This document shows, piece after piece, positions 11,255 to 24,900 of a stretch of 64,000 bases of DNA (position 1 is its first letter; every line of letters starts with the position of its first letter). Below the pieces are notes generated by a model. It did not search any database and was not told the origin of the DNA. It worked only from the letters and a program-made list of their open reading frames with translations. The position numbers were made by a program, and so were the translations under genes. Origin of the DNA: Malania oleifera. Its lineage: Eukaryota; Streptophyta; Magnoliopsida; Santalales; Ximeniaceae. The stretch lies in assembly GCF_029873635.1 (NCBI RefSeq), contig NC_080423.1, positions 94,645,191-94,709,190 on the forward strand, in the 5' to 3' direction.

Positions 11255-11719
11255 TTGTCCCACTTGACCCATATAAATGACTTTTGTTGACTTTTTGAGT
11301 CTAATCTCCGTTTTGATGCTGACAAAGTACATGTTTCTTATGTGTGTATTTAGCATGTGAACAGGTCCATTAATTTAACACACACATAAGGAAACGACGA
11401 TGGAAGCTTGCAGGACTTAAAACATATACAATCAGGCGCATTCCATGAAGTCAAAAGAGAAAAAGAAGAAGAAGATGACATTTATTGTTTTATTTTGTAA
11501 TGCATTTAAGTTTTATTTTTAGAATTTGGTGTGTAATAATACATATATCTTGCATGATATGATTTGAATGCTCAAACAGAACCATAGACAGACTGTAGGG
11601 AACCAAAGGCCATAGACAAACCTTGAACATTGAATTTTTCATTAAAAACTTTTTTCATAAAATTTAACATCATACAAAGGCTTTGAAATGTCCTTAGGGT
11701 CTAAATTGGGGCAAAAACA

Positions 11720-12060
11720 GGTCTTCGGTTGACTGACGTTGGATTTTTGGGTTTAATTTAAAAGTCTGGTCGACCAAACCCTTGACAGTATAAATGTCTC
11801 GATCGACCGAACAGGTCAGTAGTCAACATGTTGGCTTTATTCGATCGACCATACTGAATTAAATGCACCGTCCTCGGTCGATCGAACCATTAACCTCTAA
11901 CACCCCAACTACTTGGTCGACCAAACCTCGACCGAACTCACAAAGGGTTCAGAAACACCCTAATATGGTCGACTAAACTTATAATTCAAATTTGCCTCCG
12001 TCGACCGAACTTATAAAAGTGGTCAACCAAACCTTGTCCTTGGTTGACCGAACCTTTCGG
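11720..12060 (+). repeat. GGTCGACCGAACC-type motif array
   Basis: A dozen or so degenerate copies of a motif around GTCGACC(A/G)AAC, many palindromic about GTCGAC, at irregular spacing. It sits in the U3 part of the SIRE-like LTR, about 100 bp upstream of its TATA box. Confidence 0.75.
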
Positions 12061-12479
12061 GTTGACTTAATTTTTAACCGCTAATCGTCATTAATTTTTT
12101 ACTTAAACATTTTTCAAAATGATGAGCGTGTCCCTCAACGGTCAGATTTCCTCAAAATCTATAAATACCCTCTCCATAACTCAGATTAGCAACTTTGATT
12201 AACTCCAAATTCTCTCTCACTTTTTATTTATTTTTAAAAATCATTTTTTTGAGAGTATAGCTTTGGTTTCTCCAAGTTATTTCTTTTGATAAACATTCTT
12301 GGGAGAAATAATTTATTACACAAATATTTTTGAGCCTAACTCTGATATTCTTCAAATATTTTTTATTTGCAAAAATCTTTGTTGGAGAACATATTTATCA
12401 TATATATATATATATATATATATTCATATATATTATTTGTGCAAAAATTATTTGAAGAGGAAACCCTAGGTTCTCTTGT

Positions 12480-14215
12480 ATTTTGTTGTGGCCCATGTGA
12501 AATTGTATAGTGCCTAGTGATCCCTTCCTTACAGAAGTCAATGAACTGGTTGTTTTTGTACTTCAGTCCATTGTCAGATCTCAAAAACTTCACCTATTTC
12601 CCTATTTGCTTCTCTACCTGAGCTTTCCATTCTTTGAACTTACTATATATCTCACTCCCGTGCTTTAGAAAATACACCCAGAATTTCCTAGAAAAGTCAT
12701 CAATAAATAAGACGAAATAAATAGCACCGCTGTAAGATTGTACCTGTAGTGGACCCCATACATTTGAATGAATGTGCTCTAGCACCTCCTTGCTCATATG
12801 CTTTTCTATTCTGAAACTCACCCTGTGCTGCTTACCAAACAAACAGTATTTACAGAACTTAAGCTTACAACAAGAATTACCTCGCAGTAAGTTCCGCATG
12901 TGCAGCTCCTACAAACCATGCTCACTTATGTGACCTAGCCTCATATGCCACAGAGTAGTATCATCTGTATCTGTATCTGAAGAGGTACTAGCTACAGCTC
13001 CACCTGTCACTGTGCTACCCACTAGAGTGTATAAATTGTTCCTCAGATGACCCTTCATTACTACCAGTGAACCTCTAGCCACTTTCAGCACACCATCCAT
13101 TACTGTCCAAAGAGCCTAAGGAAATCAGATTCTTTTTTAAATCTGGAACATGCCTCACATCCCTGATGGATCTAACCACACCATCAAACATCCTAATTCT
13201 GATAGTTCCAATACCAAGAATACTACAGGAAGCATCATTACCCATCAACACCATCCCTCTAGAGATTGATTCATAGGAGTCAAACTAGTTCCTATATGGA
13301 CACATATGATAAGAGCATGCCGAATCTAAAGTCCAGGTATTGGCTAAGTAACTGGAACCTGTAGTAACATCCAAAAGATCCCCATCAAAAATTGATGAAC
13401 TGCTCTCCACTACAGTAGTCTGCTCAGTCTTCTTCCTATTCTTTTCCTCTAAATCTCTTTTCCTCATTAGACAGTCCTTCATATGCCCTTCTTTCCCACA
13501 ACAAAAATAACCACTCCTCCAGTTCCCACTCTTACTCCTGGACTTGTATCGAGATTTCCCTCAATTCCAATTATCCCTGCTAGAACTCCTGCCCTACTGT
13601 TGGCTAGACTCACCCTTAGCCACTAACACTTCTCCATTTCCTGGATCAACTGGTTTGTGAAAATTCTCACTCTCCAGAATGGCAGTAGTCACCTGATCAA
13701 CTATAAGAGTATCCTTACCTAGCAGTAGTGTGGTTTTCAAAGTATCAAGTGATCTGGGAAGCGAATACTACATAATCAGTGTTTTATCTTCCTCCTCAAT
13801 TTTTACCTCAATATTCAGCAACTGCATGATTATCTTATTGAAATATTTGAGGTGGTCTCTGACTTTTGTGCCCTCAGTCATCCTTAACTGATACAACTGT
13901 TTCTTCTAGTACAGTCTATTAACTAGGGACTCGGACATATAAATATTCTCCAATTTTTTCCAAAGCTCAGCTGGTGAAGTTTCATTCAACACACTATATT
14001 TAATTTCTGGAGTTAAACTTAAGCGAATGGTACTTACCGCTTTCATTTCCAGCTCCTCCCACTGATAAGGTCTATGGCTTCTTGTCTTTCCCATACAGTG
14101 CCTTAATATGTCCTTGTTGGACCAACACATCCTTCATAGTGCTCTGCCACAGACTGAAATTATTTTTCCCATTAAAGGGCTCCACCTTGAACTTGGCCAT
14201 CAAAGTACTCTCCAT
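12480..14215 (-). pseudogene. Copia B gag, protease and integrase (truncated)
   Basis: Minus-strand copia coding remains. The gag starts at ATG 14215 (MESTLMAKFKVEPFNG). The gag core lies at 13906-14130 and beyond. The protease motif WTLDSACSYHMCP is at about 13285-13330, a pre-integrase LWHMRLGHISEHGL at about 12909-12950, and integrase sequence (CLFGKQHRVSF, FVLFIDDFSRKFWVYFL, LRSDNGLKYKN) at 12500-12899. Stops and frameshifts separate these. The frame is lost right after the integrase GPQQN at 12480, so RT, RNase H and the 3' LTR are missing. Confidence 0.85.
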
Positions 14216-14666
14216 TAAAAAAAAATTTCTTTTTATTTTTTTCTTCTTCTCTCCTCTGACATCAACACCTGTCAGGATGACATCAGCAGCGGCGCCTGCA
14301 TTAGCTTTTGCTTTAGTGTGACGTTAGCACTCCACGGGGAGAATCCGTGCCTCGACCCGCGCTTCGACCTAACTTGATCCTGAATCCAAATCTATCACCC
14401 AATTCTGGCATTGTTCATCATGTTCTTCATCCATGAAAATTTTTTTTTTCTTCCAATTTTTTTTTCACACCTTCAATTGAAAAATGATCTTCCTTCAATT
14501 GAAAATTTTTGGAATAATTTTCCGGCACCTGATCTGAATCTTTGCATACCTCAATCAGATCTGAACGAACCGCTCTGATCTTGAGCACTCCCGCAGAAAA
14601 ACTTCAGATCCAAAAAAAAAAAATTTTCTATCTGATCTGATCTATCAGATTTGCACCCAATTGAAA

Positions 14667-14811
14667 CCATATTCTAATACCACTTGTTAGGACCGGAGGA
14701 ACCCATGGGTGAGCTTGATACAAATGGGTAAACACCAACTTAACCCAAAAGCTTAAGCCTATTGGTTCTTGGGCCTAACCATGTGGGACAAGCTCACAAG
14801 TGGAATTCTCA
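14667..14811 (-). mobile_element. Copia B primer-binding site and short 5' LTR
   Basis: On the minus strand an LTR of only about 115-127 bp (ending CCGGTCCTAACA at 14685) is followed by a primer site TGGTATTAGAATATGG (14667-14682), similar to the tRNA-Met site. The outer edge is either at 14798 or 14811; both give a TG start. The sequence between the primer site and gag (14216-14666) is a non-coding leader. Confidence 0.6.
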
Positions 14812-15044
14812 ATAATTTTATTGAAATTTATTTTTGAGAGAAAATTTTATTAGGGTCATATCTTTGAATATTTTATTATACACATCATTTCTCAAAAAAT
14901 GAAAATATTACTTTAAGAAAACACACTTTCTCTACTAAGCGTAACTCATATCATATTGGAGTGCATGTATTTGAGCTTTTAATGTGCACATCCATGGTTG
15001 TATTTAAAAGTGTTTTAGTATGTATAAAAATTATTTTTTAATGT

Positions 15045-15265
15045 ACCGGTTAGGTTCAGCCTGTAAATTGAACTGGGGAGTCTCAACCCCGTAAGTGAGA
15101 TTGGTTGGGTTTAGCCTGTAAATTGAAATGGGGAGTCTCACCCCCGTAAGTGAAACCGGTTGGGTTTAGCCTGTAATTGAACTGGGGTGTCTCCGCCCCG
15201 TAAGGGAGACCAGTTGGGTTCAGCCTGGTAATTGAGCTGGGGTTTACCTCGTCTCGTAAGGAGAG
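15045..15265 (+). repeat. Four-unit minisatellite of about 55 bp
   Basis: Four tandem, diverged copies of a unit starting ACCGGTTGGGTTYAGCCTGTA and holding a GGGG...CCCC hairpin (for example GGGGAGTCTCACCCCC), starting near 15045, 15101, 15154 and 15209. It lies in the 3' part of the SIRE-like LTR. Confidence 0.85.
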
Positions 15266-15664
15266 GTTGTAACAACTTCTGCTTCACTCTTTTAAGTGAG
15301 CAGGGTTAGTGAAATCCTTGGGGGGTATGCCCAAGGTGGGGACATAGGCTAGTTTGGCCGAACCTCGATAATAAATCTGTGTGTCACTCTTTCTTTATCT
15401 TATATAAATTTCCGCACTTAAATTGCTATATGTGTATGCTTGTTCATTCACTGTTATAATTATTTGCATGCACACATTTAAATTAAATGAGACATACTGC
15501 ACACGTGTATGTTTGCACTCATAATTTAATTATTTTACATGCACGTTTGTATTATGAAAATGGGATATGATATGTGGTGAATTGGCGTAAAAGTTTAATT
15601 TAATCAAAAAGTTTTTAAAACCTAATTCACCCCCTCTTGGGATCACACCAATTCCAACAACTTT

Positions 15665-16013
15665 AATTTGGATTAGCAATATAACCATAATATGCACATA
15701 ACATTATACTTTAGTGAGATTACCATAATAACATAATTAAATAATTCACTAACACGAGTCATGGCGGTAAATATCATTAAAGCGACATCTTCCCTTCCAT
15801 GTACTACAAATGTTAGCAAATTACTTAACTACAATCCATAATAGGAAGTTTCCATAATGTCCCTATAATGTCTTTGTCAAAGACTGTTCCTGTCAACAAT
15901 AATCCATCTTCATAATTACGTAATTGATGGTAAAAAAAATAATGTTCAGAAATTCCGTTATTGATATCAATATACATTTTATAAAATAAAACATAAAAAT
16001 TAACTATCATACA
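15665..16013 (-). other. Copia A 3' untranslated tail
   Basis: AT-rich sequence between the RNase H stop of copia A and the SIRE-like insertion. No coding signal was seen. Confidence 0.6.
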
Positions 16014-19000
16014 TCAAAAATTATAACAAAGACCCATGTGATCAGCATGTTCCCTAAATGTCTTTGGTGCCAACCCCTTGGTTAAAGGATTTGTTATCAT
16101 GAGCTCAGCCCTTATATGTTCTATAAGTACTATTTGTTTTTGAACTTCCTCCTTAACGACCAAATATTTGAGCTTCATATGCTTAGCGTCATTAGAATAT
16201 TTGTCGTTCTTGGAGAAAAAGACTGCTACATAATTATCACAATAAATTCTCAGTGGCCTAGCTATACTGTTAACGATTTCAAGTCCCGAGATAAAGTTCC
16301 GCAACCAATAAAGTATGAACTATAGCCTCAAAGCATGCCACAAATTCAGCTTCCATAGTAGATGCTGCTATTATAGTCTATTTGGCATTTTTTCATGATA
16401 TTGCTCCTACAGCTAATAGGAACAAATAACCAAAAGTTGACTTTTGACTATTAACACATCTAGAAAAATCTAAGTAGGAGTAACCAATCACCTCCAATTG
16501 ACCTGATCTTTGATATGTGAGCATACAGTGTTTCGTTCCTTTTAAATACCTCAAAACCTTCTTCACAACTTTCCAATGCTCTATTCCAAGATTACTTTGA
16601 TATCTCCTGAGCATTCCAACTGCAAAGCTAATATTCGGTCTCGTACAAGTCTGCACATACATCAAACTCCGAACAACAGACGCAAAAGGAATATTTTCCA
16701 TACTTTTCGTTTCTAATTCATTCTATGGACAATTCTTTGCATTGAACTTGTCCCCTTTACTAATACGAGCAGGAGTAGGCTTACATTCAGCCATATGAAA
16801 TCTTTCTAGAATTTTATTAATATATCCCTTCTGAGACAACCTTAATATTCCATGTGGTCTATCACGGAATATTTCAATCCTTATCACATAAGTTGCCTCA
16901 CCCATATCTTTCATTTCAAAATTCATAGAAAGAAATCTCTGGGTGTCATTTAGCAAACCAAGATCACTACTGGCAAGCAAAATATCATCAACATACAGAA
17001 TTAGGAAGATAAACTTGCTCCCACTGACCTTTAGATATATACACCGATCAATGGTATTTTCCTTAAATCCAAACGTCGTGATGGTATCATGGAACTTAAA
17101 ATACCATTGTCTGGAAGCGTGTTTAAGTCCATATATTGACTTCTTTAATTTACAAACCATATGCTCCTTTCCTTCAATTATTAAACCTCCAGGAAGATCC
17201 ATATACACCTATTCGTCTAAATTCCTATTTAGAAAAGCAATTTTCACATCCATTTGGTGTAACTCTAAATCAAAATGACCCACCAAAGCCATTATGATTC
17301 TAAGAGAGTCCTTTTTAGATACAAGAGAGAACGTTTATTTGTAATCAACACCTTCCTTTTGAGTGAAACCCTTTGCTACTAGTCTAACTTTATATCGTTC
17401 AATATTGCCATTATAGTAGTGTTTGGTCTTAAAGACCCATTTACACCCAACTATTTTAAAAACTTCAGGAAAATCAATGATGTCCCAAACTATATTTTGT
17501 TCCATAGATTTCAACTCATTATTTATGGCATTTACCCACTTTCCAGAATCATTACTTTAGTGAAAACGTAACTGGATCCTTACTAGTCCCTAAATCATAA
17601 TCAGATTCTTGCATATACCAAATAATTATCTGAAATATCTAATCTCCTAACTCTTTGAGATCTCCTTAATGCTATTTCCTGTGATTGTTCTGTAATTGGT
17701 TAATGGTGACATTCTCATTATAAAGTGACAAATCACTAGATTATTGTTCAACGTTATCATATTGTTCAATAACTGAAGGAACAATAATATATGTTAAAGG
17801 TCTAGATATCAGGATAGAAACTAAAATTTCTTTAATAACCACATTACGTGATACATCACTCCCACTAATTTCACCATTCTCAAGGAACTTGGCATTTCTA
17901 GTTTCAACAATTCTCATACTATGGTTAGGACAGTAAAATCTATACCCTTTAGACTTTTTTGAGTAACCAATAAAGTATCCGCTTACAGTTCTAGAATCCA
18001 ACTTCTTTTCGTGTGGATTATAGATTCCAGCCTCTACTAGACAACCCCAAACATGAAAGTGTCTTAAATTCGGTTTCTTTCCTATCCAAAATTCAAAAGG
18101 AGTTTTCTGAACTGCCTTACTAGGAACCCGATTAGGTACATAAACAGTTGTTTTAAGGGCCTCCATCCATAATGAAATGGGTACTATGAAGTTACTTAAC
18201 ATACTCCTAACCATTTCCATAAGAGTACAATTACGCCTTTCAGTCATACCATTCTGCTGAGGCGTACCAAGTATTGTGTACTATGCACATATACCATGCT
18301 CTTCTAGGAATTTAGCAAATGGTCATTGACATTGTCTAATACCATCATACCTACCATAATACTCACCACCTCTATCAAATCGAATTATCTTCACCTTTCT
18401 ATCTAATTGTCGCTCAACTTTAGCAATATATGTTTTTAAGGCATCTATTGCTTGAGACTTTTCATGCAACAAATAGACATAACCATAACGTGAAAAATCA
18501 TCAATAAAGGTAATAAAATATTTTTCTCCACCAAAAGACATTTAGTCAAAAAGTTCAAATACATCAATATGAACAATCTCCAAAAGCTCCCACTTCTTGT
18601 GGCTCTTTCCTTTGTATGTTTGGTTTGCTTTCCTTCAATGCAATCAATACATACATCGAAATCAGTAAAATCAAGATTTGATAAAATTTCATCTTTTACT
18701 AATCTCTCCATTCTTTCTCTGGATATATGACTCGGTCTTTTATGCCACAAGAAAGAGGAATTTTCATTAACTCTGCTACGTTTATTTCCAACATTATGAT
18801 GCAGGGTGAGAAGTGTTTTAGCAAACTTTTCATTAAGATTAAATTTATACAACCCCTCAGATAAAATACCAGAACCAACATACAAGCCACTTTTCCTTAG
18901 ACGAAAACCTTTGTATTCAAAGTACAAACCATAATCGTCATTATCTAGTTTGGACATGGAAATTAAGTTCCTAAAAATGGTTAGAACATATAATGTATTA

Positions 19001-19596
19001 TACAGGTCTAAACAATGACTTGACTCAAAATACAACCAAAAAGTTCCAACACCAACAACTGGTACATGATTTCCATTTCCCAAGACTATGAAGTGGTCAT
19101 TATCCTTTATATTCTGGATTGTAAGGTATCCCTGCATCGAATTTGAAACATGAATAGTATAACCAGAGTCAATCCACCATGTGTTAGAAGGGGCTTGTGT
19201 CATGTTAGATTCGGAACATACATAAGCTAAAAGCTTATCTTTCTTTTCGAACCAAACTTTACGTTTCGGGCAGCTTTTCTTTAAATGCCCATAGTTATGA
19301 TAGAAATAACACTTTGGTCCATTATGTTCCTTCTTACAAGTCTCATTACCATAAGACGTACCCACTACCTTTAATCGATCTTTAAGTCTAGCAGCTAGAT
19401 TAGTCATATCAAGGACATGTTCGTTCATTCCTCGGCTACCATCAAACTTCATTGTGGTAAGTTCAGCCATTAACCTCCCTAAAAGGGACTCGTCAGCTGA
19501 ACGAAACCGATCTTCCACAGCCTTGAGGTATTCCTTTACATTTTCTAGTTGAGGAAGTGTTGACTTAATATTATTTTCTACTTGAAAAATGATCAC
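16014..19596 (-). pseudogene. Copia A gag-pol (broken)
   Basis: Domains on the minus strand, in order: gag C-terminus with a degenerate zinc knuckle (CYFYHNYGHLKKSC, second Cys lost) and protease WWIDSGYTIHVS at 19596-18600; integrase at 18541-17741 (FITFIDDFSRYGYVYLL, LRHFHVWGC); RT with an intact catalytic LYVDDILLAS at 17208-16723; then RT thumb (RSLMYVQTCTRPNISFAVG) and RNase H to the stop at 16014 (LTKGLAPKTFREHADHMG). Several stops and frameshifts break the frame, for example near 18541, 17740, 17209 and 16393. The gag N-terminus is not visible between the primer site and 19596. Confidence 0.92.
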
Positions 19597-19920
19597 AACA
19601 ATAATGCTTTAAGTAAAATATTTTCATTAGTAAATTGTGTTCAATCTTTTGATCAACTTATGCAATATACTAACATTTACATTTACTGGTGATTTTCACC
19701 CAACCAGGCATAATTGATAATCTTTTAAAAGTTCGATTGGTCTATCACCTTTGGGCATCCATCCTAATCTTACTACCATTCTTTCAATTATCCTGACTAA
19801 CTCAATGATTACTTGAAAGTTGGTGCACCTTTGGGTCAACCATATACGAAACAATAATGAAATCATAAGGGGTTAACAGAAACAATCTTTATTATGCAAG
19901 GAAGATCACAATAATTCCAA

Positions 19921-20326
19921 CATGGCTCTTATACCACATGTAAGAAATTTATACGTTGTTATTAGTTAAACACGGGATCTTCATCATCATGATCTTCACA
20001 TACGTGTATAATCTATAATGCGAAAAACATAAAATATATATATCGGGATCGTTCATGATGTATACAAATCGATAAGAATCGTTTCTCTCGCTTAACCCTG
20101 ATCTCTTTCTATATATCATCAGATGTATCATTCCATAAACATACAAGAATGAATCTCTCCTTACAATTACTCCTCATAACAATAGTTATATAGGAAAACC
20201 TTTTATCTTCCAACCATTAATCTCACATTATTCTTTTTATTATCCATAGATAAGCCATTTCATTTTCCTTATCATAAGTCATTTCACTTATCATATGAAG
20301 CTCTTATCTTTCATGTGTTATCCACA
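19921..20326 (-). mobile_element. 5' LTR and primer-binding site of copia A
   Basis: The LTR is 19939-20326 (388 bp), ending at CCACA beside TSD TGATT. The primer-binding site, TGGTATAAGAGCCATG on the minus strand, occupies 19921-19936. The LTR matches the left copy at 10776, apart from about 80 bp missing here. Confidence 0.88.
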
Positions 20327-20331
20327 TGATT

Positions 20332-21916
20332 ATATATATATATTGATGACCCGAAACTTCAACCTGAACAAGCCCTTCATACCCATCTAGGCGGCACTAA
20401 ACTAAAGGAATGAAAACATTGCCACTAGCCCATTGACACATCCCATATCATTAACTAAACAAATCACAATAAATGTATAATTAGATTAATATATATTCTA
20501 TAATTATATCTAGATATAAAAATATATATGATTATATAAATATAATTGTGCATTGTAGATAAATGTACATTATTACAACTCCCCCTCTCCCCCACTACTC
20601 CATTCTTGTTAATTATTTGCTCATCACCCTAATTTTGTATTTTGTTTTTTCACAACCCTAATCTACTAAAAAAGCTTCCTAAATATTTATAGATAGAAAT
20701 GCATAAAATAATCGTACCACACTCATACACATACACAACTAAAGTGTATTTATTTTTTAATTCTATTGATTGCTCAATTGTTGGCACATTTCAATTTTAT
20801 TATACTAACTTTTGTTTGCTCAAGATATTTTCACTTTTAAAGTGGTAAACTTTTCCTTATTCATGTTTTTCATTTTTTTTTTCCTAGACATTTTAAATTT
20901 AAATTTGTATTGAATTTGAAAAAAAATATAATATAAAATTATATTAAACTTTATTCAAATTTATTTAAATACAAATTTAAGATTTGAAATTGCAAACACA
21001 ACATTATTATATTATATTAGATTTGAAATTTATATTTTTGTTCTCAATATAGTATTGATGTGGATATGATTTGCTTATGCTGTTTATTTAGGTGGGGAGT
21101 TTACAAATAAGGGTCTTTCTTTGGTGTTTAAATTGAGCCCAAAACAAGGAGGGTTTTTTTTTTTTTTTTTTTTTTTAAGTTTTTTTTGTTTTAATTGGAA
21201 TGAGCATCGTAATAAATTAATAAAACAAAGATCTAATTATACTTTGTATCAAAATAAAAATTTGGGGGATAGTTTTTTTTAATACCAAATAATCAAAATG
21301 TTTGTAATTACAAACTTCCTCTAGTAGCAAAATCATGATGAAACCTACTTCAATTCAAGCTAAGATGCTCCAGCATTGAGCAGCATACCAACCAAGCCAA
21401 TCCATGAGTAACACAATTACATTCACAAATCATAATGAACAAACTTATGATCACAACCCTAATTTATACCTTCAACAGCGGAAACCCCCCCCCCCCCCCC
21501 TTTTGAAATTTGTAATGCAATTCTATATCTTGTTCCTTCTTATTCCACATTATTCACATTGTACTCTCCATTTCCTCACCACTTACTTTCTATTGGTTTC
21601 CAGTATCAACAACTCTTATGAAATGACATGGGTTTCATGCTATTTCAATGTTCAGCAATCATCAAAAATAGCAAATGGCAGATGAATGTATTTTCAGTAA
21701 AAATAAAAATAAAAAATGAGAGAATTTCCCCTATAGCTTAACCAACAGTAAATTGTTCAAAAACTCTGCAGCCTGCAGATTCATGACAGTATTTATTTAA
21801 TTTAAAACTGTAAAACACCGTTAGTACTCTAAATGCAGCTGCCTGCAATGCCATGCACCCCTTCAAAATTTTAATCAAAATTTATGAAAATGATGTTACA
21901 GAATTTTCTACCATTT
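20332..21916. other. Intergenic region and 3' flank of the phosphoglycerate mutase gene
   Basis: AT-rich, with no second gene seen. It holds a TA run at 20331-20342, a T-run at about 21151-21176 and an uninterrupted run of 16 C at 21485-21500. On the minus strand a candidate polyadenylation signal AATAAA lies at 21792-21797, about 120 bp past the mutase stop. Confidence 0.55.
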
Positions 21917-24900
21917 CTAGTTATCTGCAACTTCAATGAGGGTTGGTTCGTAGTCATCAGGGGCCAGATATCCATGGAGATTCATCACAGTTGCAGCAAC
22001 GTTGGCAAGCCCACCATCAGGAACATCCTTGCGGAATCTGACAGCAGGATGTAGCCCCGGACCTCCGATTGCAATCGGCACCTAATAAGACCAAAATGCA
22101 AATCAACTCAACAACATCAATTCCCGAAGTCATGTACAAAAAACATATAATTTTACACCCCTGCAGGTTACTCTACCAAAAAACTGTTTCGTTGCAAAGG
22201 AACAGTTTATTGTTTGCTATTCCCTGCCACCTACTAACACAGCCTACTCATCAAATGCTTAACAGAAGCACTGGAGATAGTAAAATCAGAATGGCTATTG
22301 CCATGTCAACAGCACAGCAGATTGACTAGCATCAGATGGATTAAAAGATTGATGCAAGATGGCTTGGTGAGTAACGCCCACTAAGGTTAAGGTCACTAAT
22401 TATGTCAAGTTTGGTTTTTGCAGATGGAATGGGAGTAGAAAAGGAAAGGAATGAAAAATTTGAATAGGAAGCATGATGAAATCCAGTTACAAATTTGATT
22501 CCATTCCCTTTGATTCCATTCTGTTCTTACGTACCAAACGTGTAGTTAATTCAATTATCTCCACCACAATGAAACTAAAAATGGAAAAGGAAAATCCAGT
22601 CAAGACTCAGACTCCAGTTGTCTTTTATCGCACTGAGTAGAGCAGCCCAAGAGAAACTTTTTCTTGATCGTAATCTCTCCGGGACAATGTTTTAGAGAAA
22701 AAATAGTTGTGTCCAGATAGCACCCTTACAAGTCTGTACTATCATAGTTGTATGTACAATGCATATTCTGCAGTATCCTTCACATGTTAAAATAAAATTT
22801 CTTATTAAAAAAAAATTTAAAAACCACTTACTGGTTTAAGTGTGTGAGAAGTAAGAATTTGGAAATTCCCATTTTTGTCAACCATTGGCTTCCCAGCTTT
22901 GTCTCTCTTCGCCATGTCCTCAGCATTTCCATGATCTGCAGTAACAAGATATATTCCACCCACTTGCTCAATTGCATCAAGGATCATCTGTAATTAGACA
23001 AAGCTGGTAGAGTCAGCACTGGTTTTAGAGCAAAATATACAGACAGAGAAAAACAACGCAACCAAAGGATGTCCATGAATGTGGAATAGTGAAGTGTGTT
23101 TAACCTGAGAATATTCCAGGTTTGTCTTGTGCAAGTACAATCTAAGTAATGAAACTTCTGTATAATGCATATCTACAACAATGAAGGTTAGATGAATGAA
23201 TGCTCCATGTCATTTACTGCAGAATGATTACATGAAACTTTTCTATGAACTTCAAGATTGGATACTACTTAGAACTCTAAATGTGGTTTTTTTTTTTTTT
23301 TTTGCATTTGGAGGCCTCTTTTCTACTATTGGATTGAAAACTAGTTCCTAGATGGGCAGTATGACAATGTTTTACTTTTGAAGATCTTGAAATCTGTCAA
23401 GGTACAGCTGCAAGCAACCAAAAAACTTCCAATTTGGCGATGTCAATAGAAGTTTAAGCATGAACATCAATCAGCATGGTTCTTATCAACTAAGCGCTGC
23501 ACCTAAATTAGTGAGGACTCTTGTCATGGTTGCGGCAACAAAATAATTTAGATGGAGGAAGGATGGTGTGTGTAAACACATAGTATCATCCCATGATGCG
23601 ATTGAGAGGGGTCAAGCAACATGAGCAATTCAGAGAGAGAGAGAGAGAGAGAGAAGCTAAATTAAAGCTTGCAGGGTTAACACCACTTATGCTTTTCTTC
23701 TGGCTTTAAATTACAGTAGATTGAGCTGAGCTCTCATTATCACGCTCTCTTGTAACCTTGTACCTGATTCACTACTTCATGGAGTTCCATAAATTTTCAA
23801 ATTTGTTCAATTGTAATTTGTTCAATTGTTCATTGATAAGATTAAGTGGGAAAAGAACATTGAGAACATGCCTGAGCCAAAAAGTGACTTCGACTTTAAA
23901 TTCAATATCCTTTCTCCACAATGAATCTGCACTTCTGGCAATTTGATTTGAAATATCCCTCACACAATGATTTAGGACAACTTAGGCTCAAAATGCCTAC
24001 TTTTTTGTACACTGTTCCATGACCACCAGACCTCCAAAACAGGAGTAAAAATCTCCTAAAAATCTCTGCAACTTCCTGAACATACCAGTGTCAACTCCCA
24101 GGTGAAAAAAATATTTCAATTTTTTAAAAGTTACTTTAAAAGGCTACTGAGCTCGTCTCCATACCAGAAATAAATGCTGCAATAAACTATATCTTAGAAG
24201 CACAACAATTTCTATATCAGCTTAAATTATAAATATAGCATTATGTGGCCCACTTATCCAAAACTCTCCAAACAGAATTGAAGGAGCACAAAAAATTTAA
24301 TCTAAAAAACCTTGAAACCATCGTACCTTGACAGCATCATCAGCTGCTTTGCAACCTACAATTGTGGCATTAATATCACCAGTATGCCCAACCATGTCAC
24401 TATTTGGTATATTAACGCGCACCTAACAGACATGCCAGAAAAGATTATTAACCATAAGTTTTTTCAACAGGAACCATGCTTAATAGGATGGCACGTGATT
24501 GTTACAAGGATTACCTGCTCAAATTTGCGGCTAAGGATAGCATCTCTTGCCCTTTCAGCAATTTCCAATGCCTTCATCTTTGGTTTGACATTGAAGGTAA
24601 TACCACTATCACTCGGAATTTCAACATATTCCTCCATCTCTTCGTTAAAACACCCAGAACGATTTCCATTCCAGAAGAAAGTTACATGGCCAAATTTGAC
24701 AGTCTCACTGGGGAAAAAAAAAACATGACTTAGCATACAATAAAATACCAAAAAACAAAAAGGATTTAGGAAAAGGATTAACAGACCCTGCTCCACAAAG
24801 ATTAAGATATGATTAAGCAGCATAAAAACATGACTTGAAAGAGTGTACACAGTCAAAGACGGGCATATTAATTTAAACTGGAGAATACACAACAATTTCC

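Larger units (their letters stand above)
11285..15659 (+). mobile_element. SIRE-like copia solo LTR (interrupted by copia B)
   Basis: TG and CA ends with a perfect TSD ACTTT (11280-11284 and 15660-15664). The start (GACTTTTTGAGTCTAATC) and the end (CACCCCCTCTTGGGATCACA) are those of large SIRE/Maximus-type LTRs. Without the copia B insert (about 12480-14811) it is roughly 2.0 kb. It holds an array of GTCGACC/TCGACCGA motifs at about 11720-12060, a TATA box CTATAAATACC at 12161, and a four-unit minisatellite at 15045-15265. Confidence 0.85.
10776..20326 (-). mobile_element. Copia A, LTR retrotransposon with nested insertions
   Basis: Element bounded by a perfect TSD TGATT (10771-10775 and 20327-20331). 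Sense is minus. The 5' LTR is at the right (19939-20326) and the 3' LTR at the left (10776-11254). The primer-binding site, TGGTATAAGAGCCATG on the minus strand, is at 19921-19936, close to the complement of the initiator tRNA-Met 3' end. The polypurine-like AAGTGGGA lies next to the left LTR. Coding remains are at 16014-19596. A SIRE-like solo LTR (11285-15659), itself carrying copia B, is inserted just inside the 3' LTR. Confidence 0.9.

Noticed and set aside
11720..12060. Regularly repeated palindromes as a CRISPR-like array
   Set aside because: Plant nuclear LTR context, variable spacing, degenerate repeats and no cas genes.
22069..22329. 86-codon plus-strand open frame
   Set aside because: It overlaps mutase intron 8 and the exon 9 boundary in antisense; no domain.
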